NCBI GenBank assembly: GCA_905250115.1
Contig: CAJNOI010000145.1
Location: forward strand, 62,001-126,000
Source: Adineta steineri
Lineage: Eukaryota; Rotifera; Eurotatoria; Adinetida; Adinetidae
Length of the DNA stretch: 64,000 bases
Reading direction: 5' to 3'
The translations under genes and the position numbers were made by a program. Within the stretch, counting starts at the first letter, position 1. Every line of letters starts with the position of its first letter. The notes beneath the pieces were generated by a model. That model was given only the letters and a program-made list of their open reading frames with translations, was not told where the DNA came from and did not search any database. This document shows, in pieces, positions 12,201 to 26,703 of the stretch.

Positions 12201-15200
12201 CAAGAATTAATCGAAGAACGAAGCAATATGACTGATATAGAGTTTGAGGCATTGAAGCAAACCGAATGGCTTCGAGGTAAGTGAAAACAAAAAGACTAAA
12301 ATTTAAAATATTTTCTATGATTTTGTTTATTTTATAATCTGAAAAATGATTAATGAAAACAAATAACTCCTTTACATACAACATATATACATTTTAATAC
12401 AGATCTTAAAATTCCCACGCTGATAAAGATTTTAAATATCCTATACGAAGACATAATCAGATTTGAACTATCTTTAATATCATTCATATCGAATGAAAAT
12501 ATTAATCTTAAAGTCTTATTTTGCGTAAAAAGGTGAATAATCGGATATTTTTGTCAATCATATTTAATCATAGTTCCAAATTCTGTTATTGATACATTAC
12601 AATTTTTAGAAGCATGTAAAGCTTTACTTAAATGTCTAATATAATTATATGATCATAGGAACAACAAATATCTACTATATACCAAGACAACTTTGTTTTC
12701 CATCAGTTGCGATCGAACTCAATTGGCCCACATTACTTGTCATTGATTGGCCTGATATTAAATCGACTTCACAACAATATCTTTTTCTCAAACAACTAGG
12801 CGTCCGTGAAGTACCTGATCTATCACTCCTAATCGATCGTATTTCTCAAGAACACAATGCAAAGTCATCCAACGAAAAGAAAAATCAACACAAATATCAA
12901 TTACCCAAAGCACTTTCTTATTTCATCAAATATTTTCAACAACATTATTCTTCATTATGGACCACAGCACATATCAATCAATTGTTTCTTCCATCTCGCT
13001 CTCCTACAACGATTACAAATGATGATGATGCTGATAATAACAATAATCACAGGAACAATGAAGTCATTTTATCAAAAGCAGATCAACTATTTCAAGGTAC
13101 TGTGTCTCATGATATGAGTCTAAACATATTTATTTGATTCTGAAATATACTAGATGATAGTCCATTATGTAACACATTGTTACCTCAAGTCATGGAACTT
13201 TTCTCAAAATATTCTTTCGATATATCAAGATTCAACATAAAAAAATCTCCTTCAATAGATATTGCTTTTCGATTATTTATGGAGAGAAAGAATGAATTAT
13301 TGTTTACAATCGAATCAACAAGAAAGATTTTTGCTTATCTAAATCAAATTTATGAATGGAATGATAAATGTTTCAACGAATATGTTAGTCGAATTGATTT
13401 TATTCCTTTACAAGGTTTGTTGTATTCTTATAAGATAAAATATCGAATTGTGACAGTTTGACATTTAGGAAGTAAAATACTAAAGAAACCATGTGAAGTA
13501 TTTATTCGTTCGGATAATATGATATCAGTTGAAAGTTCAATAAACAATGTGGATACAAGTGGACTGATCGATTATGTAGATTTTGGTGAGGAAGGAAATA
13601 GTTTTGTGAAAAAGGTTGGTGTTTGTTGTTGGCCGTCAGCATCGGTACTTGCTCAACTTCTTCTCGATCGACAAGCTAATTATTTTGCTAGTTCTCACGG
13701 TGATAGTAACAGTATATCTGCTAAATATCAAGTCTATATTACTTTCTTGGAAGAATTGGCTACTAAAGTATCTAAATTAACAACACCTATAAAGAACCGA
13801 TTACAGAATGAACCTTGGTGTGTTGGACATAAAAACCATGATAGTGAATGTGGAATATTTGAAATTGTGAAGCCAAGAGAAGTTTTTTTAGACGATCATT
13901 ATCTATGCGCCAAAAAATTTGAACCTTTATGTGCGCCATACAATATTCAAATTCAGAATTTATACGAACAATTTGGATCACCATGGTTATCTATTTATGT
14001 TAAAATAACATCTATTCCGATCGGTAAGTCTATGTCTAATTTTATATCATAATATTTGATATTTTTGTTCGCTTTCTAGGAAGAACAAGTCAATCAAATC
14101 GTAGTGAAGAATTACGGCGATCAATTTCTCATCGCTTCCCAATACTATTTGTCGACAATCATGTATGTTACTAAAATAGAAAAAAAATGATTTATTGTAG
14201 TTATTATATAGTTGGAGCAATTACCTGGTATAGATGAAAGTCATCTTAAACTTCTGGAAACAACTTTATCTGTTTATGAAAATGATAATATACGATGTGA
14301 TTTAACATTTCAAGGAAAAACTATTATACTTCAAGTAAGATTATACTCTCAGTTTTGCTCATATTGTTTTATGTGTCTTGTAGCCAAGTGAAAGTATGCT
14401 ATGTGCACTTATCGTCAATAACGACAGGGTAGCTTTATATTTGCAAGCGAATGTACCGGAAACTGAATATTTAGATGTCGCAACTTCACTTGCTCAATTT
14501 GTGCTTCGAAAACCATCTGACGAACAAATTTCTATAATAAAAGATAAGCTTTCCTTGTCATTAGAGATACTCAAACGACGCAATGTACCTGTGAATCAGT
14601 TGATAGAACAGAAAGAGAAGCAACTAAGTAAGAAATATGTCAGACATGATTGAATTCAGTAAGATTTATTAAATATGCTTGTTTAATTGTATTAGCATAT
14701 GACACTAATGAAATCGAACCAACGCCCTCCGCACCGACTATGGATATTGATAATGAAGCAGAAGAGATAGAAGCAAATGAGACGTCGAGTGAGAATTCTT
14801 CGGAAGTTAATACAAACAAATATAATTCAAAGTCAAATGATAAAGGTAATTCAAGCGATCGCATACCAGACAAGTCGTTTGAGCAAGTACACAAATCAAG
14901 AAACGACAGTAAGTGTTGTCATAAAAATTTTTTATTTTATATTTGATTATCACGATCAGTGATAGTATTTGAATAGTGTTTTGTCATCACTAATAATAGT
15001 CTCTAACAAGCATCTGTCCTGATCTAAGAGTGGAGACGGTGCGATTTTTTATTCATATACATTTTGATAGTCCTTTTCGGTCATATTTTACAAAAATATA
15101 CATTGACTCTTTTAAACTACATAATCATCGTTCTTTTCCTCTGAAATAAGTAGTTATGGTAGTGGGAGACCATTTTTCAATGACATTATAAAAAATGAGT

Positions 15201-16113
15201 GAGTTTATAGATATGTAGAATTTAATAATTTCAGAAGCACATGCCTGCTAGAGACATGTAACTCTTAGGACTTGAAACTGAAATCCTATAAGGTAAGGTG
15301 TAAAAAAAGTCCAGAGACAAGTTTTTATTGGCTAACGTGTGTACTGAATCTAAAAAAATACATTCATCATTTCAGAGCCGCAATATGATCAAGAAACTGA
15401 ATCAGACTTTACTGGCAATTCAGCTAATCTTCAACCAGGAGAACGTCATTATCATTACGAGGGTGTCGATGATTTTGGACCTCTACATCGACTTGACGAT
15501 ACTTTATTACGGAACATAATTCATAACTGTCGAAGATATACAGAAAAAACATTTACTCAAGAAGATATGGAACCATATATTGAGCATACATGTGAAACAA
15601 ATCCTTCTGTCTATAGAACACGTTATAAAGAATTGTTCCATTCAATTCCTCTTTATATCGAACAAGGCATAACTGTAACAAAAGATATGCTTAAGCAAGC
15701 TAATCAGCTCGCATGGGTTCTCAGTAATCTTGCACAATATGTCTTCGAATTACCCATCAATACTTTTCATCTCTTTCGAGATATTAATGGATGTAAGTGA
15801 ATATGACTAATTTTATCAGTGCACTTCTTTTTATATTTTTCCGCTTTTTACAGGCCATATCGCTTTCAACCAAAGCGGATCTCTTTTCTTTAATCTTCGT
15901 TATTTTGAACAAGTTTATGCTAACAAACTTGCTGCTTTTCAACAAAATCCAACTTCATCGAATAATATCGTGCAGACTATTGTGAATTTTTACTACATGA
16001 CAGTGTGTCACGAGTTAGCACACAATGTTGAACACTCACATGGTCAAGCATTCATTGAACTTCTCGCAACTCTCGCTATAAAATATATGAGTAAAAGGGC
16101 TTCGTTCCTGTAA
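9208..16113 (+). CDS. HSP90-like ATPase/DUF3684-type protein with C-terminal HExxH metallopeptidase-like domain, copy B
   Basis: Fourteen exons: 9208-10015, 10251-10585, 10634-10739, 10917-11192, 11245-12276, 12659-13096, 13154-13414, 13469-14023, 14080-14162, 14212-14334, 14384-14627, 14696-14908, 15376-15792, 15854-16113. They total 5151 bases, 1716 aa, with all phases matching. Residues 51-60 (RELIQNADDA) are the N-box of the GHKL/HSP90 ATPase fold, and GQFGVGF at 171-177 is the lid glycine motif. RANNNGRVF replaces a canonical DxGxG, as in sacsin-type ATPases. FIGLGTHQSTGIGMH begins near residue 420. The last exon holds HELAHNVEHSH (H1683, E1684, H1687, H1693), an HExxH site with a third His at metzincin/WLM-like spacing. 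ATPase and peptidase together suggest a chaperone-like or protein-processing role, but that is inference. A ttcttttcag acceptor lies 27 bases before the ATG. Confidence 0.85.
12696..13685 (+). repeat. Gene-conversion-like tract, copy B partner of 5791-6780
   Basis: Second member of the near-identical 990-bp pair described at 5791. Its right edge is sharp: after the shared gctaattat the copies read ttcagaaattc (A) and tttgctagttc (B) and no longer resemble each other closely. Confidence 0.8.
16009..16041 (+). other. Putative zinc-binding site HELAHNVEHSH
   Basis: The codons spell H-E-L-A-H, five residues, then H, followed by G. This is the ligand spacing of HExxHxxxxxH zinc peptidases. The matching stretch in copy A (8890-8904) reads H-A-L-A-Y. 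Confidence 0.7.
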
Positions 16114-18667
16114 TGCGTCTCATTCAAAATACTTGAAAAATAGGAATCGTGTACTGTGAACTTTCTTTTCAAAATAAATTTTCAATTTTTAATTCTTCTT
16201 CTTTGTTTATCATAACAAAAAAAACTACATATCCATTATCATGATTATGAATATGTGAAGTGAGATAGGATAGAATGTTTTTACCCACAGGCACATCTAC
16301 GCCCTCAGATTAAAAGCGAATAATTATGAAAATGTCTTGAGACTATTGAGAAAATTATGTAGTAAAAACTTTCTTGACGCCGCCTATCAAATTACCTGAT
16401 AATAAGCTTAAATTTTCTATTTCTAGTAAGCTAATTAAACAAAAGCGTTAATTCATATTTGCGCAGTTAATTTTCTTGAACTCAAAAGTCGTTTTTTTGT
16501 TCTATTTGATCAAGGTTCTTCAGTGCAAAAGTAGACGTTCATTATTTGAAAATGACATATTTCACATATTCTCAAACTACTCTAACCAACAACATGAAGT
16601 ATATTCATAAACAGACTGATTGGCAGATGTTAATGGTGAAAGAAAGTTGTTTATTAAATGATAGATTATGGAGGGTGATAGAAATAAATAAGAAATAATA
16701 AGAGAACCCATTTGTGTTTTTAAAAGTTTTTTTACGATCTTTATATTGTGTTCCATAAGATCAAAATATTATTTCAACATCGCTATCAGCGATAAGATCC
16801 ATAGCTGTTATTGAAACTTGATTTATTCTAGAAACCCGTGAAATCCACTTGTATATATATATATATATATAATATGAACAAATGAGTTCAGCTAGAAAAG
16901 TTAAGGATTTCTTTATTCATCAAGATTCGTCAGGCAATTCGATTCTTTGGAGCTATTTGTCACCAATAACATCTTCTCATATTAGACAATATTTTTACAG
17001 CAAACAATTTGATATACCAGCGACCTAAAGAGTCGTTAGAACAATTACTTTAAAAAAATTATGCTTCATTCTTTTGACGAAAGCTGAAAGTACACTGATC
17101 ATTATGCTTTACGAAAGTCGAGTCTGACTTTAGACGAAGGTATAGCCATAAGTATGGATAGTATATTGACCCATGGAACCGACACTCACCATTTTCAAGA
17201 TGGTTTTCATAAAATTAACCAAGATTTATTAAGTAGTAGTTGACAGTAAGTTCATAGAATATTTAAGATCTCTTGCTAGAAATTCCAGAAAAATATGAAA
17301 ATTAAAATTTAAGCATAGCTTTTTGTACAATTGTCAAAAACATAATTTATTCCAAAATTTCAGTTTTGACGTATGTAATGTTCATTGATTATTTTGTAAA
17401 TCTGTACTCAATATAAAAAACTGTTACATCCTATCAAAAAAAGAAATATTCTAAGGAGTGTATTCAGGCATGTTGAAATCTTTTTTTAATTATATCAAAA
17501 AGATCTGTTAACATTCTGTGCATGACAGTCTAATAGAAAATGCTCGATCCAATGATGAGTGGACTCTAAAAAAGAATGAACTATGAGATAAAAAAAAGCC
17601 AGAGAGTGCATGTTTTTCTTCAAAGAGATCGACAACCATTCCATCTATTTTTTTTTATTGTCTATAAATAATGTTTTCTATAATAACTCAGATTGCTCTT
17701 TGAGTTTGATATCTATAAATGGAAATATTATAAAGAGAAAAGTGCGGTGTGGATATATTTTTCTCGATTTTGATTTGTTAAAACTTTTTTTTTTCTTGAT
17801 AAAAAAAGATGAGAAGAAGCAAAAAGCTATAGTTGTGTCTATCCACGAGTTCTCTTAATTAAAATCAAAGATAAAATACTTTTTTTAGCACATCAATCAG
17901 AGGCAAATTAGTATGTCAACTAAAGTATATTTAACGGATATAAAAAAGCATTTCTCATTCATATAAATTGTTATTTTAACAAAAGTTAGTAACATTATTT
18001 CATCATCTCTTTTCACATATGTCATCTGGAAGTGTGGATACCATCAATTTTGCGTCTACACAAGTATTTCAATATGGTTTTCTTTTTNNNNNNNNNNNNN
18101 NNNNNNNNNNNNNNNNNNNNNNNNNNNNNNNNNNNNNNNNNNNNNNNNNNNNNNNNNNNNNNNNNNNNNNNNNNNNNNNNNNNNNNNAACGCAGTTGACA
18201 CGCGTTTTTATACAAAAAATATTTACATGGGTATGCAAGATCGTTATAGCATATTGTAATATGCTCGAATGCACGATTTCAGAGACGGCAATGTCTTATT
18301 AGATTCTTGCAAGATTTCTTTCAACTTGCAAGATCTTACGTCAGATTTTTCGACTTGGGTAGTTTGCTTGACTCACTCTCCATATATGAAATTTCCAAAT
18401 TGCACGTAATGGAAGAATATGACTTCATAAACATATTTGAGTCATGCACACGGTAAATACCATTTTAAATAAGATTTTTCTATTCTGCTTTATCATCATA
18501 GGTAAAAAAAGAGCGTATATATATATATTTAACAGGTAACTTTTATACAACATATTTCAATCTTACTTCATTAGTCTTATAGAAAGTCATTTCAGTTCCT
18601 TACGTGTAAATATCTATCTAACAATTTCAATTACACTTATAGTATAGTTAAAGATCATATAAAAACG
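16114..18667. other. Intergenic region with a (TA)n run and a scaffold gap
   Basis: No convincing gene. There is a TA microsatellite near 16851-16872 and a 48-codon open stretch with fairly gene-like codons at 16882-17028 (starts MSSARKVKDF, ends at TAA) that I do not recognise and do not call. Other open stretches are AT-rich noise or cross the N run at 18088-18187. Confidence 0.6.
18088..18187. other. Scaffold gap (100 N)
   Basis: Placeholder of 100 N in intergenic DNA, entered from the left through a T-rich run (ttttcttttt). Confidence 0.95.
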
Positions 18668-19174
18668 ATGGCATCTAATACTACGCAAGACAAACGGTTG
18701 ATGGATAATTTGAACCAAATTGATCATGAAATTGAAGAAATCTCTGAGAATAATTATGTCTTTGTTGCTGAAAATGATCTCGATGTAGGTATAGCGCAAG
18801 AACTAGGATGGACGATGGTTGACTTCACCGAAAATGAGGCGGAGAAATATAATGCACAATATTATTCGTGTGCCGAACAGCATAGAGATGACGATTCTTC
18901 TGGTGGAATGTTCCCAACTCGACTCCAATTATTAAAAGACTATGCCTGTAATAAAACTTCTGAGGTCCGTAATACAGCTTCTAAGGTCGTCAATGGTACA
19001 GCTTCTGTGGTCGTCGATACAGCTTCTATGGTCGCTGGTACAGCTGCTAAGGTTGCCGGTGGTACGGCTTCTATGGTCGTCGATGCAGCCTCTATAGTCG
19101 CCGTTACAGCTGCTAGGGTCCCCGTTGCAGTAATGGTGGTACTTATAATGGGTGCAGCAGGCCAACGGATATGA
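18668..19174 (+). CDS. Unrecognised small protein with Ala/Val/Thr heptad-like repeats
   Basis: A single open frame of 168 aa. The first half is acidic and non-repetitive (HEIEEISENN, DFTENEAEKY). From about residue 103 the protein becomes a run of seven- to eight-residue units of the form TAS-x-VV-x-(G/D), for example TASKVVNG, TASVVVD, TASMVAG, TAAKVAGG, TASMVVD, AASIVAV, TAARVPV. The DNA repeats as 21- or 24-base units from about 18974 to 19130. The end (VMVVLIMGAAG) is hydrophobic. The regular spacing predicts an amphipathic or apolar helix that could lie on or in a membrane. LEA-like helical repeats are a loose analogy only, because LEA repeats are normally Lys/Glu-rich and 11 residues long. 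There is no family match from memory. An intron or further exon cannot be excluded. Confidence 0.55.
   Translation: MASNTTQDKRLMDNLNQIDHEIEEISENNYVFVAENDLDVGIAQELGWTMVDFTENEAEKYNAQYYSCAEQHRDDDSSGGMFPTRLQLLKDYACNKTSEVRNTASKVVNGTASVVVDTASMVAGTAAKVAGGTASMVVDAASIVAVTAARVPVAVMVVLIMGAAGQRI
18974..19130 (+). repeat. In-gene 21/24-bp tandem repeat coding for TAS-x-VV-x-D/G units
   Basis: About seven imperfect copies beginning acagcttctaaggtcgtc and variants. Copies differ by substitutions and by one extra codon in two units. The frame is preserved throughout, which argues that the repeat is coding. Confidence 0.75.
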
Positions 19175-20761
19175 TCTGTCAGGGTGGACTACATACTCGT
19201 TAGCGTTTGATATCAATAATTTTTATTCTATTATATGAAAGTTCTGAAATAAAACTGTTACTTATAAGATACAAGTTCTTTGAAAGTATAGGTATGAGAT
19301 GGATGTGAGTATGAGCGTGGATGAGTTTGTGAGGATGTAAGCGAAGATGAGAGTGTGAGTGAGTATAACTGTAAATGCAAGATAAAAATGATACTCACGC
19401 TTACATCAACACTCTTGTTGACGATATCATCAAGATTCTAACACTTGCTATTTCATCTTGAGGATGTGAGTGTTGTTGTTATCTTACACCAAGACACTCA
19501 CACCCTTAAAGGTTTATTTATCTTCTTTGCGCGACTTGTTTTCATTTGAAAACTATCATTAACGCCTTGTGAATGACATAAACGTGACCGATTTGATGTC
19601 AAAAATCGTTCTCTCTATGACAGAAAATGACAAGCCGAACGATTCTATACATATTAGTAAATTAGAAATTTATCTAATTCTGACAAAATATGAAATGCAC
19701 CCACTTATTTAATTTGTTAGTAGAAGATAATGAGAGAAATTTTTTCTTATCTGATTTTCAATATACAAAATATTGTTTTTCGATTTTAATTTCGTTCTCA
19801 ATTTGGATAAATATCAAAATAAAGGACGTCAATTTAAATCGCTGAAAAATTCGCTTTTAGAGTTGTTTGGTAATCATGCTTCAACAATGAGTAATGACCT
19901 GATTAAAGACATTAAATTTTAAGGGTGTCAAATGATATAACAATCTTCACTAACACCCTCTGCAATAAATATATATGACGAGATAGTTTCTAGTAAAGTT
20001 CTTGACTTAAAAAATTTCAAAATCTTCTGATCATAGTCAGAACCATCAATTCGTTTTTTTACAACACAATCAAAGTCGAGTTCCTGATGATACATGAGAG
20101 AACCTTCATAAATATTAAGTTTTTATTCTGATTTTATTGCACAATAATCGAATTGATGATTGAAATCAAAAATGATTCACAATTAATAAGTATCATAAAA
20201 TTTCCTAAATTACATAGTCACAATTTCTTGTTGTATATTTCTTTTAATTCATTCCGTACATCCTTAACTGTTTTTATTCGTGTCTTATGAGTATTTTTTT
20301 CAAATGTATCAGTTATTCTTTAATTAACTATAATAGTATAGAAAAGAAAAGTCGAATACAGGTAATATAAATACAAACATTGTTGTCTATAAAAGACAGA
20401 TGCTTTCCGTAATAACTTTAAAAAAATTGAATACATAAAATCAATTTGCAAGTATTTCAAGACATAAAATTGAAGAATATCAGCAACATCGTTAAACTGA
20501 TGTTTTTTTTATAAATTCTTTTTCATGGTAATAAATGGTTGCACTTTTTACTATTATATTAAGAAAACCTGTCAGTTAGAAAGAAAGTGCTCTAAAAATA
20601 AAACTCGATATACACTTTTTTTAATGATTATATGACGCTCTATGGTTTGCATGATTATTCGAGTTATAAAATTTTTCTTCCATCTATATACTTCGAACGT
20701 CGTCAACCATCTGTTGTCAAAATATTTCTTTCAGTTTTACAATTATTCATTTTAAGTTGTG
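19175..20761. other. Intergenic region with two G/T-rich imperfect palindromes
   Basis: No gene seen. It contains the palindromic elements at about 19291-19420 and 19457-19510, listed separately. The remainder is AT-rich. Confidence 0.6.
19457..19510. repeat. TGTGGG-like imperfect palindrome
   Basis: The left arm cttgaggatgtgagtgt pairs with the right arm acactcacacccttaa across a spacer of about 20 bases. A looser example of the same type lies just upstream at 19291-19420. Member of the dispersed family described in the findings. Confidence 0.65.
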
Positions 20762-22084
20762 ATGAAGCTCGTAGTGTTTGTATGTTTGTTGTTCATAACT
20801 AACGGTTTTCAACCGAGTCAATTTACACTCAGTCAAGCAGGATATCAATTTCAACCGGCAAATAATGTTGAACTAATATTTACCTTTTCAAATATTCGTA
20901 CCAGTGCATTATGTGCCATTCACTGCTATCAAAATATACTCTGTCGTACATTCGATTTTGATTCCAGTTCACATCAATGTCGTTTATTCGAAGGATCTGT
21001 CAATACGGGCACTCTCATATCTACTGTTATAACAACTTTAGTTGGTTGGATTGAAATGGATGCATCGATGTTCTCTTTATACAATGCAACAAGTGATCAG
21101 TGTATCAATAATCGGTTTCTTTACAGTGATACTATCTCTGGTCGATGTGAATGTCCAACGCATACGTTTTATGATGGATCAATGTGTTCGAATCAAAGAT
21201 TTGATGGTGATACATGTACAAGCAACAACTGGTGTCGCACTGGCTTAAACATCAATTGTATAGCATCGATATGTGTTGGTAAGATTTGTTTTTCGAAAGA
21301 ATTTCATGAGAGGAAATGAAAGTTTAAAAAAACCATTGGTTTTTCAGGACCTACAACTCCTTCAATGCCATCGACTACAGTTACTTCATACACTTCTACA
21401 ACAGGTAAACATCAAACGAAAAAATAGTATTTATATATATATCATTTGATGCATTTCATAACAGTTCAGATATCATCATCGCCTACAATGATTTCAACAA
21501 CAGCATCAACAACCAGTGTTACTTCTGCTACAACGACTGTTGCTAGTATGTTAATTTGATTTCTATGTCATAGGATAACAAAATAATTATATCTTGTCTT
21601 AGCATGTACAACTCTCATTAATTTCAATGATATTCCAGGTGCGTCCAGCACATCTGGTATAATTCCGAATGGTTATAAAAATCTGAACTGGATTAATGCT
21701 GGATATATAAATGTATCAACAACTCCAAGCAATAGTGGCTATCGTGCAGGAGTCTCTACTATGCCTTTTGTAATGTATAATCCAACAGGTGGAAACTTAA
21801 CAATTACATCAGCAAATGGTACTCGATTTTCGTTCGATGCTGTATGGTTGACTAGCGCTTGGCGCAAACCTATGAATATTGTAGTAGACGCATTCAGCAA
21901 TGGATGGATCACATCAGGAGGTCAAGTCAGCTTATCGACAACTTACCAAACTAAATTCAGCTGTAGCTTCTGCAGAAACACGGACACAATAACATTTTAT
22001 ACGGATGGAAGCATTGGTAGCAATCTTACACAAAACGGAACTCAATTTATTATCGGTAAATTGTGTATATCATTTGGACATTAA
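20762..22084 (+). CDS. Secreted PAN/apple-like protein with Thr/Ser linker and C-terminal beta-rich domain
   Basis: Exons 20762-21278, 21348-21404, 21465-21545, 21603-22084, with all junctions in phase 1. The start is the ATG at 20762, about 28 bases after an atttctttcag acceptor. The N terminus MKLVVFVCLLFITNGF is a clear signal peptide. Residues of about 50-90 carry a PAN/apple-like pattern (CAIHCYQN, LCRTFDFD, QCRLFEG). A small Cys-rich segment follows (CECPTHTFYDGSMC). Two short exons encode a Thr/Ser linker that is probably O-glycosylated. The last exon begins TLINFNDIPG and contains IPNGYKNLNW, a pattern I associate with extracellular beta-sandwich domains in bacteria and fungi, although I cannot name the family. 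The gene shares its first half with 32444 and its modular plan with 57830. It is likely extracellular and adhesive or carbohydrate-binding by inference. Confidence 0.75.
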
Positions 22085-24973
22085 TCAGTGCACACTAATT
22101 AATCTTAAAAATAAAACATAAACACACACTGTAAAAGCCTATTTTTTTCTGAGTAAAGAAAATAAATATAAATAATATATGATTATATTCAGCTGATCAG
22201 CTATTTGTAGAATAGATATTATCTTTATAATATTGTTACAAATAACGGAATAAACAAGAAGTAAAAGAAAAAGTTCGTATTGCAAGTGATCTGAGCTAAC
22301 AAAAGACATCAATGCGAATTAGTTGTTATAGACTTAATAAGAAAAGAAGACAGTATCATGATTTTTTCATAATAAGTGCGTGGATGTAAGATGAGTATAA
22401 TATCCACATTCTCAAGATGTTAGTGAATAGTAATCATTACAAGTAGCAGTTTCTTTTTAGAGAGTAAAGAACGGTAAAACATGACAACGTTATTAACCAA
22501 ATAATGAGAATATCTATCGTTTTACCAACAGATGAAGAATGGAAGTCGACGTAGTAGCAACATATCACGTATATTCACAGAATGACGGCAAAGACTGACT
22601 TGTTTTCTTCTTTGAAGAAAAAAAATAAAAATAAAGTTTTAAATCCTTTTAGTTAATTTTGTGGTAATAACGTATTTAAGAAAATCAGAAAAATTATGAA
22701 ATTCATTTTTGCCTTCATCATAGAAAAAAACTAATAATAAACTTTAACATCTTTGAAAAAATGGTAAACCATGATACAAAACACCTCCTCTCATATATGA
22801 AACGTTGTAGAATGCTTTCAAAGAAAATTAGGTCATAGTATTTCGTCGCAGTTGGAACAGCTCATTTTTTTTGCTTTGAAATTATAAATAAAAAAAGGAT
22901 CAATGGTAGTATATACATCACTTTATCTTATATTTGATTTGATTTCATCAAGTTCATATGTCAGCTGTGTTGATTTACATAATGTATTATTTTCTATTGT
23001 AGAGATTTTATTAGTTATTGTCAAAGAGATAGAGTCTATTTCTCATCGATATTACAATAATTATATTTTTATTCACTTTTTGTGTCAATAAGCAACAAAA
23101 ATATAACTAGGGCGAAAAAAAATGACGAAAAAGAGCATTTTATAACTTTCTTTTTGTGCATGAAATAATTCTAATCATTATCCGGGATAATTTTTACAAA
23201 AGTAAATGAGAACTATTATCTATTTTTTCCTACATTTGAATCGTTTCATATTCTTGTATATGACAAATCAATCTATAATTAAAAGAACTATCTATTGTAA
23301 TATTCAAAAACCGTACATATCATTGTTAAAATGAACAATCGGTATGTACAATAGTAGTCAGATATCTGACTATTTAAATCCTGACTTGAGGCAAATATTG
23401 AATACTGTGGATACTGATTGGAATTGAAAACGCAATAGGAATAGTATTCATCACAGATGCACATAACAAATATAGTGAGCATGAATTCTTTCGATGTTGA
23501 CTGAAAAGTATCATAAATATCTAAAATAAAAGTGATCGGTACGCGATAACGTAAGTTGAACAATCATTTTTTTTTCATATCTCGTGTTGTTAAAGCAGTT
23601 CGATGTTTGTTTTAATATAACTATACCATGAATAATAACTTTCATTTTATAAGATGTTTTCGTAATTATCTACGGACTTCTCCTGAATACAAATGAGAAT
23701 ATTACATATTTTTTAACTTTAACTTTTAGTAATATAGTCAGTTGTTAGAAAGTCTTCTTTAATTACATATTTCTCCCCTATAAAAAATATGGCATTGTTT
23801 AGATTGGATAAAAAAGTAAAAAAGCGAATTAATTTCATGCACAATTACTGCATTATTACTAAAGAAAAAAAAGTTTTCTTCTTATGATCTTACGATATAA
23901 ATAAATATTTAAATAATTTTCGTTTTTTTATCATATCATCAAATATATTTTGTGCATTTGATTATTTTAAAACTTTTATATTAATTTAATCATTGTGATT
24001 GCATATTTAGTGCAGCAGTGAACAATAGTACCCAGTACTTAGCAGAATTGTTCCCGTTAAAGAAAAAATACTTCATTTCACATAAAGCTATACATATAAA
24101 GGAGAAATAGAAAGAAAAAATAAAAAAAATTGATTTCTCTTTGAATAATTTCGATTACTCCTATTCGTGGAGAAGTAGATGAAGCATTTCTGCTAGAACA
24201 AATCGATATGAATAAAATATCCGTTTAGCAGCAAGGGAAGTTTGATATTGAAAAAAGATTTCTTCTTAACTTTATAAGATTAAAGTGTTTCTGTTGGAAG
24301 TGAAATGGTCCAGTCCTTCTAATTTAATGGAGTAATGCTTCTATTTTCTTCGAGTTGAAAAACTTACACAAACAGTTGCTAAGCAAGTTTATTGATCATA
24401 CTCTTACATGATGAAAAATTTAAATAATGCACTTCATGTATATGTGCACGTCATGTATGAGAGCGAGAGAGAAAAAAAAGAAAATACGCACTTCATCACA
24501 TCAGTGAGTTACACGATGGTAACAAAATAGAAACAAAGTGACGTTTCACACAAAAACAACAGGCCAATTAGCAGAAAACTGACGATATTTTACTGCGCTT
24601 TTATAAACTTAAATATAATTGTTAACGACAGATGTGCCGTAGCAAATTTTAATCTTGATTGATAGAGCACTATTCTCAGTTTTTCTTTCTAAGATATTTC
24701 GGTATCAACATAATCACAATCAAATTCTTTTAAAAAAAATAAAACAAAATGCTTCTTTCTTCTTTTATTTCAATTATGATTAACAAGATGTAAAAAAGAT
24801 ATTATATGAAGAAAAGAATGTGAGTGGTGTGTATGTGTGTAATTCTCAAATGATGTATACATAGCGAACATGATTTGAGAAAACACTTTTAGAGTAGAGA
24901 GGACTAAGAAATAAAAATTTTGAATATATTGTTATGTAAAAAAAAACTAGCCAATGTTGATTGACATCGTCGT
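22085..24973. other. Intergenic region, no gene recognised
   Basis: About 2.9 kb of AT-rich DNA between the 3' ends of two converging genes. Short open stretches (for example 22903-23091, and 23288-23563 on the minus strand) have no recognisable motif. A weak G/T-rich element lies near 22376-22420. Confidence 0.6.

Positions 24974-26703
<1,730 letters not shown>

Noticed and set aside
18932..19216. Minus-strand Cys/His/Arg/Ser-rich repeat protein opposite the heptad-repeat gene
   Set aside because: It is the antisense shadow of the coding repeat; the plus-strand frame has a better start, composition and end.
22903..23091. Short hydrophobic 62-codon open frame
   Set aside because: Isolated, no conserved motif, and hydrophobic residues are expected from T-rich DNA.
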